A stretch of DNA of 64,000 bases from an uncultured Verrucomicrobiae bacterium (lineage in GTDB: Bacteria > Verrucomicrobiota > Verrucomicrobiia > Limisphaerales > J093), in assembly GCA_937946835.1 (NCBI GenBank), contig CALFAV010000029.1, positions 62,001-126,000 on the forward strand, given 5' to 3'. A program made the position numbers and the translations under genes. This document shows positions 60,701 to 64,000 of the stretch, piece after piece. Under the pieces are notes generated by a model. That model did no database searches, was not told the DNA's origin, and was given only the letters and a program-made list of their open reading frames with translations. The number at the start of each line of letters is the position of its first letter. Positions within the stretch are counted from its first letter, which is position 1.

Positions 60701-63700
60701 CGCGCCGTCGGGAAAACGGCCCTGACTGACATCGTTGGTTTGGGCGCCGAAGCTGAAGCCATCCACCAACGAGCCGTCGGGCGCAAAGAGGCCCAGGTCT
60801 TCACCGGCGAGGCTGAGCTTGAAGTTGACGTGCAGCGGGCCGCCGGGTTGGGTCTGGTTGCCCTCCTCGTCCGCCCAGACCAGCAGGAAACCACCGGGCG
60901 GGATGATCGTGCCGGGCGGGATGGTGTATTTGGTGGGGTTGGCCAGGTTGTCGGTGAGCGTGTATCCGGACAGGTCGGCCGGCGCGGCCCCGGCATTGTA
61001 CAGCTCGAACCAATCGTCGAAGTCGCCGTCGGCCGGGTCGGGAATGGTGGTGTTGCCGGCCATGAACTCGTTGATGAACACCTGAATGGCGGGCATGGCC
61101 GGGTTGTTGGGGCCGCCGGGGGTGACGTGGTGGAACGGCCGGCGGCGGCGCGGCTCGCCGTCCGGGTACGAGCCGTAGCTGCGGTCGGCCGCCAACTGCG
61201 CGTAGTCCAGGTAATCCATCACCGCCGGCTGGGACGGACTGCCCTGCAGGCGGACCAGCGCCACTGAGCCGGTGTCCGGGGCGAGCCGGAAGTTGGTGTG
61301 GGGCGCGCCGGGAACGGATTGCGCCGGCTCGGCGTCCGCCCAAATCACCAGGAACTGGCGGGGGCCGATGACAGTACCGGCGGGGAACTGCCAACGGGTC
61401 AGGTTGGTGTAGGTGTCGGTCAGGTAAAACGCCGAGAGGTCCACCGCGGTGTCGCCGGCGTTGTACAGCTCGATCCACGGCTCGCGGCGGCCGCCGGCGT
61501 CGGTCGGGCCGGTGAGGTTGTGGGGCTGGACCTCGTTGATCCAGACCGGCGGGAAGGGGGGCAGGGTTTGCCGCACGGCATTGGCGCGGCCGGGGGTGAC
61601 GCGGTTGACATCATTGGTGGCCGTGGCCGCCCAGTTGCCCACGCGCCAGGCGCCCCGGGCCGGGTCCACGAGTTGGAGCGAGGGGCCGCGGCCGTCGGCC
61701 TCGAGCGGCCAGGGCAGGCGGTCGTCATACCGCACGTCGCTGATGACCGTGTCCCGGGCGGGGGTGTCGCCGGGCCGGATCAACCGGAGGTGTTCCCCGC
61801 CGTTGTCGAGCGTGCCGGGGTACTGGTCAAAGACCGGGATGGTCTGGCCGTAGAGGTTGGCGAAGGCCTGGCGGTCCTGGGCCAGGACCAGGAAGCCGCC
61901 GGCCGGCAGGATGGCGCCGGGCGGGAAGGTGTAGCCCACCCCGTCCAGCCGCCAGCCCGAGAGGTCGAAGGGCGTGGTGGTGGAGCGGTTGTGCAGCTCG
62001 AGGAAGTCACCGCCGGGCTGGTGGGCGTTGTACTGGATTTCGTTGATCACGACGAACTCCTCGGGGCGCTCCAGTTCGCCGGTGTAGGTGACGGTGATGG
62101 TGCGGCTGGCGCCGGGCACGGGGTTGCCGCGGCGGTCCCTGCCCACCAGCGTGAGTACGTTGGTGCGCTGGGTCAGCGGCACGGTCAGGCGGAAGGTGCG
62201 CTGGTCGGTCCAGGTGGCCGGGTAGGGGACGCCGTTGACCTCGAGGGTGGCCACGGCAAACGGCGCGGTGCCGGACAGGAGGGTGGTGGGCGTGCTCGAG
62301 GTGTAGTCCTGGCCGCCGTTGGTGGTGATGGCAAAGCTGGCGGCGTCATTGAGGCGAATCTGGTTGGAAATGTAGTTGCGCCGGGAATTGATGTAGCTGG
62401 TGATGCTGCTCGGCGAGGACAGGCCGGTGATGCCGTTTTTCAGGAGCACGTCGCGGCGGGCGTCAATCTGGGGCTGGAAGCGCTCGGGCCGCAGTGGCCC
62501 GTTGATCGCGTCCAGGTACGCGCGCCAGAGCATCCGGCGGAAGGTGGGGTTGTCATACATGCGGTTGACCACCGGGTCCTGGCCGCCCCAGAGCGCGGTG
62601 GTGGCGCCGTCGCCCAGGCCGAAGGTGAAGTCAATGTCCCAGCGCATGAGCACCGAGCGCAGGCCGGGTTGTTTGTACAGGAACATGTTCTGGCCGACGC
62701 GGTAGCTCCACATGTCCCAGTCGCCCATGATCCAGCCGCAACTGAAGGTGCGCATCCACTGGTCCATGTCGGCAAGGGTCAGCAGGCCGTCCACGTACCC
62801 GGCGCCGGTGGTGTTGGCGGCGTTCACCAGGTCGAAGATGGTGGTGTAATTGGTGGCCGTGCCGTCGTTGGAGCGGCGCTGGAAGGTCCAGCGGTAGCGG
62901 GCCGGCTTGAGCGTGGTACCGCTCAAGAAGCGCTCGAGCGTGGCGCTGACGGCGTTGAACTGGCTGTTGTCGTCCTGGAATTCGAACCACATGGCGACCT
63001 TGTACAGGTCGCCCGGGCCGCCCTGCGGGAACCAGCGTTCGGCGTAGTCGTGGTCGGGTTGCTCGAGGTCCTCCATGACGTTGTAGGGCATGTTGCCGTT
63101 GCGATACAGCCGCAGGTAGTGGGCGTGCAGGTAGGGCACGCCCTGTTGCTGGTGCAACCAGGCGGCCAGTTGGCTGCGGATGGCGGTGGGTTCGTTGCCG
63201 GCGTTGCCGGTGGAGGCCAACACCCGTTCGTCGGCGCCCAGCAACCGGTCGTCGGCCGGGCACTCGACGGCGAAGTCGCCCCGGCCCCCGTGCCAGGGGC
63301 TGGCCTTGTCGCGGAAGCCCACGTTGTAGATCACCCGGTGGTGGTTATAGACCAGCGTGGCGTCGCGGTAGGTGTTGTCCAGGCCGGCAGTGCGGGATTG
63401 CTCGGTCGCCTGGGTGCTCCACAGGTGGTAGTGGGCGAAGGTGCCAAACGGCACGGGGTCGCCCCAGCGGATCAGGCACTCCTGGCCCGCCGCGGCCACC
63501 GTGAACTCCCCGGAAGGAAAGACCGTGGTGACCGGGGACGAGGCCGCATCGGTGGCCTGGATGCGGAAGGCCACCAACACCCCCGCCGCCCGGCCGCTGA
63601 TCTGGGCGGACCAGAGGCCGTCCCCGGCCACGGCGTCACCCCCGGTGCCGTCATCGCGCATGACCACCGCGGTGTAGGTAGCCGTGGGGTCCTGCCGGTA

Positions 63701-64000
63701 CAGGAGTCGGACCTGGCCGATGCCATCCGGGTCGTTCACCCGGCAGGTCACGAGCACCGGCTCATTGGCCTGGGGCAGGGCGGGGGTGTGGGTTACGTCG
63801 AAGATCGCGGGCCCGGCATTGGCCACGCGCCGGCTGTTGGGCAGCCCGGGTGTGCCCAGGTTTTTCGGGATTTCCATGCGAGCGGGGAACTCGATCCAGT
63901 TGCCCTGGGCGCGGAAGAGCACTTCCGGCCAGCCGGCCAACCAGCGGACCTTGGCGCGGATGGTGGCGTTTTGGTTCTGCGGCACGGCGGCGAGAAGGGT
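57767..64000 (-). CDS. Giant surface protein with CotH-kinase-like, lamin-tail and cadherin-like domains (N-terminus outside window)
   Basis: At least 2077 residues, open at the right edge. From the visible start: an Ig-like segment; then a CotH-like kinase (about 63.4-62.3 kb) with VIYNVGFRDKAS, YNVMEDLEQP and MRWDIDFTFGLG. Three lamin-tail domains lie near 62.0, 61.5 and 61.1 kb (VVINEIQYNA, VWINEVQPHN, VFINEFMAGN). Four cadherin/putative-Ig repeats follow (60.6-59.5 kb; each starts N-x-(P/A)-P/E, e.g. NRPPVLDPIPDQQV). Two more lamin-tail domains near 59.4 and 58.4 kb flank a galactose-binding-like beta sandwich. The C-terminal tail resembles an Ig/FN3 segment (LRWSAQPGRTYRLEATT). Members phosphorylate or decorate surface structures in other bacteria; that activity is inferred. 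No membrane anchor is visible at the C-terminus. Confidence 0.85.
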   Translation of the reverse strand, partial: TLLAAVPQNQNATIRAKVRWLAGWPEVLFRAQGNWIEFPARMEIPKNLGTPGLPNSRRVANAGPAIFDVTHTPALPQANEPVLVTCRVNDPDGIGQVRLLYRQDPTATYTAVVMRDDGTGGDAVAGDGLWSAQISGRAAGVLVAFRIQATDAASSPVTTVFPSGEFTVAAAGQECLIRWGDPVPFGTFAHYHLWSTQATEQSRTAGLDNTYRDATLVYNHHRVIYNVGFRDKASPWHGGRGDFAVECPADDRLLGADERVLASTGNAGNEPTAIRSQLAAWLHQQQGVPYLHAHYLRLYRNGNMPYNVMEDLEQPDHDYAERWFPQGGPGDLYKVAMWFEFQDDNSQFNAVSATLERFLSGTTLKPARYRWTFQRRSNDGTATNYTTIFDLVNAANTTGAGYVDGLLTLADMDQWMRTFSCGWIMGDWDMWSYRVGQNMFLYKQPGLRSVLMRWDIDFTFGLGDGATTALWGGQDPVVNRMYDNPTFRRMLWRAYLDAINGPLRPERFQPQIDARRDVLLKNGITGLSSPSSITSYINSRRNYISNQIRLNDAASFAITTNGGQDYTSSTPTTLLSGTAPFAVATLEVNGVPYPATWTDQRTFRLTVPLTQRTNVLTLVGRDRRGNPVPGASRTITVTYTGELERPEEFVVINEIQYNAHQPGGDFLELHNRSTTTPFDLSGWRLDGVGYTFPPGAILPAGGFLVLAQDRQAFANLYGQTIPVFDQYPGTLDNGGEHLRLIRPGDTPARDTVISDVRYDDRLPWPLEADGRGPSLQLVDPARGAWRVGNWAATATNDVNRVTPGRANAVRQTLPPFPPVWINEVQPHNLTGPTDAGGRREPWIELYNAGDTAVDLSAFYLTDTYTNLTRWQFPAGTVIGPRQFLVIWADAEPAQSVPGAPHTNFRLAPDTGSVALVRLQGSPSQPAVMDYLDYAQLAADRSYGSYPDGEPRRRRPFHHVTPGGPNNPAMPAIQVFINEFMAGNTTIPDPADGDFDDWFELYNAGAAPADLSGYTLTDNLANPTKYTIPPGTIIPPGGFLLVWADEEGNQTQPGGPLHVNFKLSLAGEDLGLFAPDGSLVDGFSFGAQTNDVSQGRFPDGAPLPLLTLDRPTPGEPNFMAGGNRPPVLDPIPDQQVAELTLLRLTVTASDPDAGQQLTFSLGGDAPAGVSLEPGTGVLTWTPTEAQGPGEYTFTIRVSDNGTPPRQATRTLTVRVTEVNLPPTLAAIPDQVVDEGALLVVPLSASDPDLPPQALAFGLEPGAPAGMAIDPEGPAVVWTPAEEHGPGVYQVTVRVTDDGTPPRSHTRSFRVTVNEVNNPPEMPFIAPQTVEEMDTFTYQVQARDPDAANSPITFSLVRAPAGASINPTSGLITWPTTEDDGPGTHIFEVRATETLPPQLSATRVFAVEVLERNQAPELAPLADREVREGELLQFRAIATDADRPPQRLTFSLGPGAPEGTGIDPLEGWFTWAVPAEFGPSTNTITVRVTDDDLRNPLSAERRFTVVVRGVPRIVINEIMHRPPAAGAEYVELHNWSTNITWDLSGWLLTGTRYLFPTGTRLEPGGYLVVARNRTVFTTTYGARTNVVGDYVNELAPEGGVIALYRSATPDPDTLVDRVAFRAGPPWPPAALTGRASLQLIDPRQDNARVANWAAVVGASGTNAPRNLIPIDAPWRYWQAAEDPAPGWTNLGYNDTAWPSGRALLYVESAALPAPKNTLLTLGPMSYLFRHTFTFTGNPEGAQLVLNPVIDDGAVFYLNGTPIFWLGMPAGVIPNRGDAASRTVGDAAYEGPFTVPVNNLREGANVLAVEVHQTNPNSTDVVMGVSVEVIEAPRAGYTPGFVNSVRANLEPFPPVWINEVQAVNQTGPRDNAGERDPWIELANFGAAPVPLSGWYLADNFDNLAQWPFPAGAALAGGELKLIWADAQAGQTTAGEWHTFFRLNPAGGVVVLSRLQGAQPAVVDFLEYPALAADQAFGYPAPRREDTAPQVLAVPTPGAANQASPPPAPSLTGLELGPAGQVTLRWSAQPGRTYRLEATTVLGSASWRTVGQTTATGTTVVFTDTGHGGAATQFYRVVLLP

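Overview
The window reads as a chromosomal segment of a high-GC bacterium, most likely a member of Verrucomicrobiota (Pedosphaera/Limisphaera-like). The pointers are an exosortase-associated TIGR04073-type lipoprotein, an H-X9-DG prepilin-like protein, several Tat-exported Gfo/Idh/MocA oxidoreductases, a DUF5679 protein, a sigma factor fused to an extracytoplasmic region, giant lamin-tail/CotH surface proteins, and AGTC-rich heptamer and palindromic intergenic repeats. The placement is inferred from gene types, not from a phylogeny. Most genes lack a strong Shine-Dalgarno sequence. Four-base ATGA overlaps between co-directional genes recur.

Region by region. 1-6 kb (minus): a partial TIGR04073 lipoprotein, mqnC (futalosine menaquinone pathway), then an exported dehydrogenase, a Cys-rich mini-protein, and the ATPase and permease of a sugar ABC importer with no binding protein nearby. 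6-11 kb: the ECF sigma/transmembrane/carboxypeptidase-regulatory-like fusion and a radical SAM protein. 11-18 kb: a DUF5679 protein, a tandem NDP kinase, an MFS transporter, a tightly overlapped thiG-hldE(kinase)-mnmC-like operon and a pseudopilin. 18-24 kb: housekeeping genes trpS, a cNMP-binding protein, hisH, aspS and rsmI. 24-31 kb (minus): a glycosyltransferase, a HEAT-like protein overlapping a gamma-glutamyltransferase remnant, then a pentose module (GH127 arabinofuranosidase, AraD, XylA-like isomerase). 31-40 kb: an APC permease, an orphan LytTR regulator, comB, a Tat-exported fucose/arabinose-isomerase-like protein, a SirB1-family protein and the rpsB-tsf operon.

40-47 kb holds the most distinctive unit: four co-directional genes (Gfo/Idh dehydrogenase, SGNH/sialate O-acetylesterase-like enzyme, and two tandem paralogs of an unrecognised secreted family). 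It is flanked by long non-coding stretches and looks lower in GC. It is my best candidate for an undescribed extracellular carbohydrate-processing system. 47-50 kb: initiator tRNA-fMet with an altered anticodon stem, a membrane zinc peptidase and an M24-fold protein that has lost most metal ligands. 50-64 kb: large secreted proteins (one with a recent internal 217-residue duplication, one with CotH, lamin-tail and cadherin-like modules), a divergent Gfo/Idh plus double-hydrolase pair, and a YjbQ-family protein.

No rRNA, CRISPR array, transposase or recognisable phage gene was seen. Long ORFs antisense to most real genes are GC-driven shadows and are omitted.
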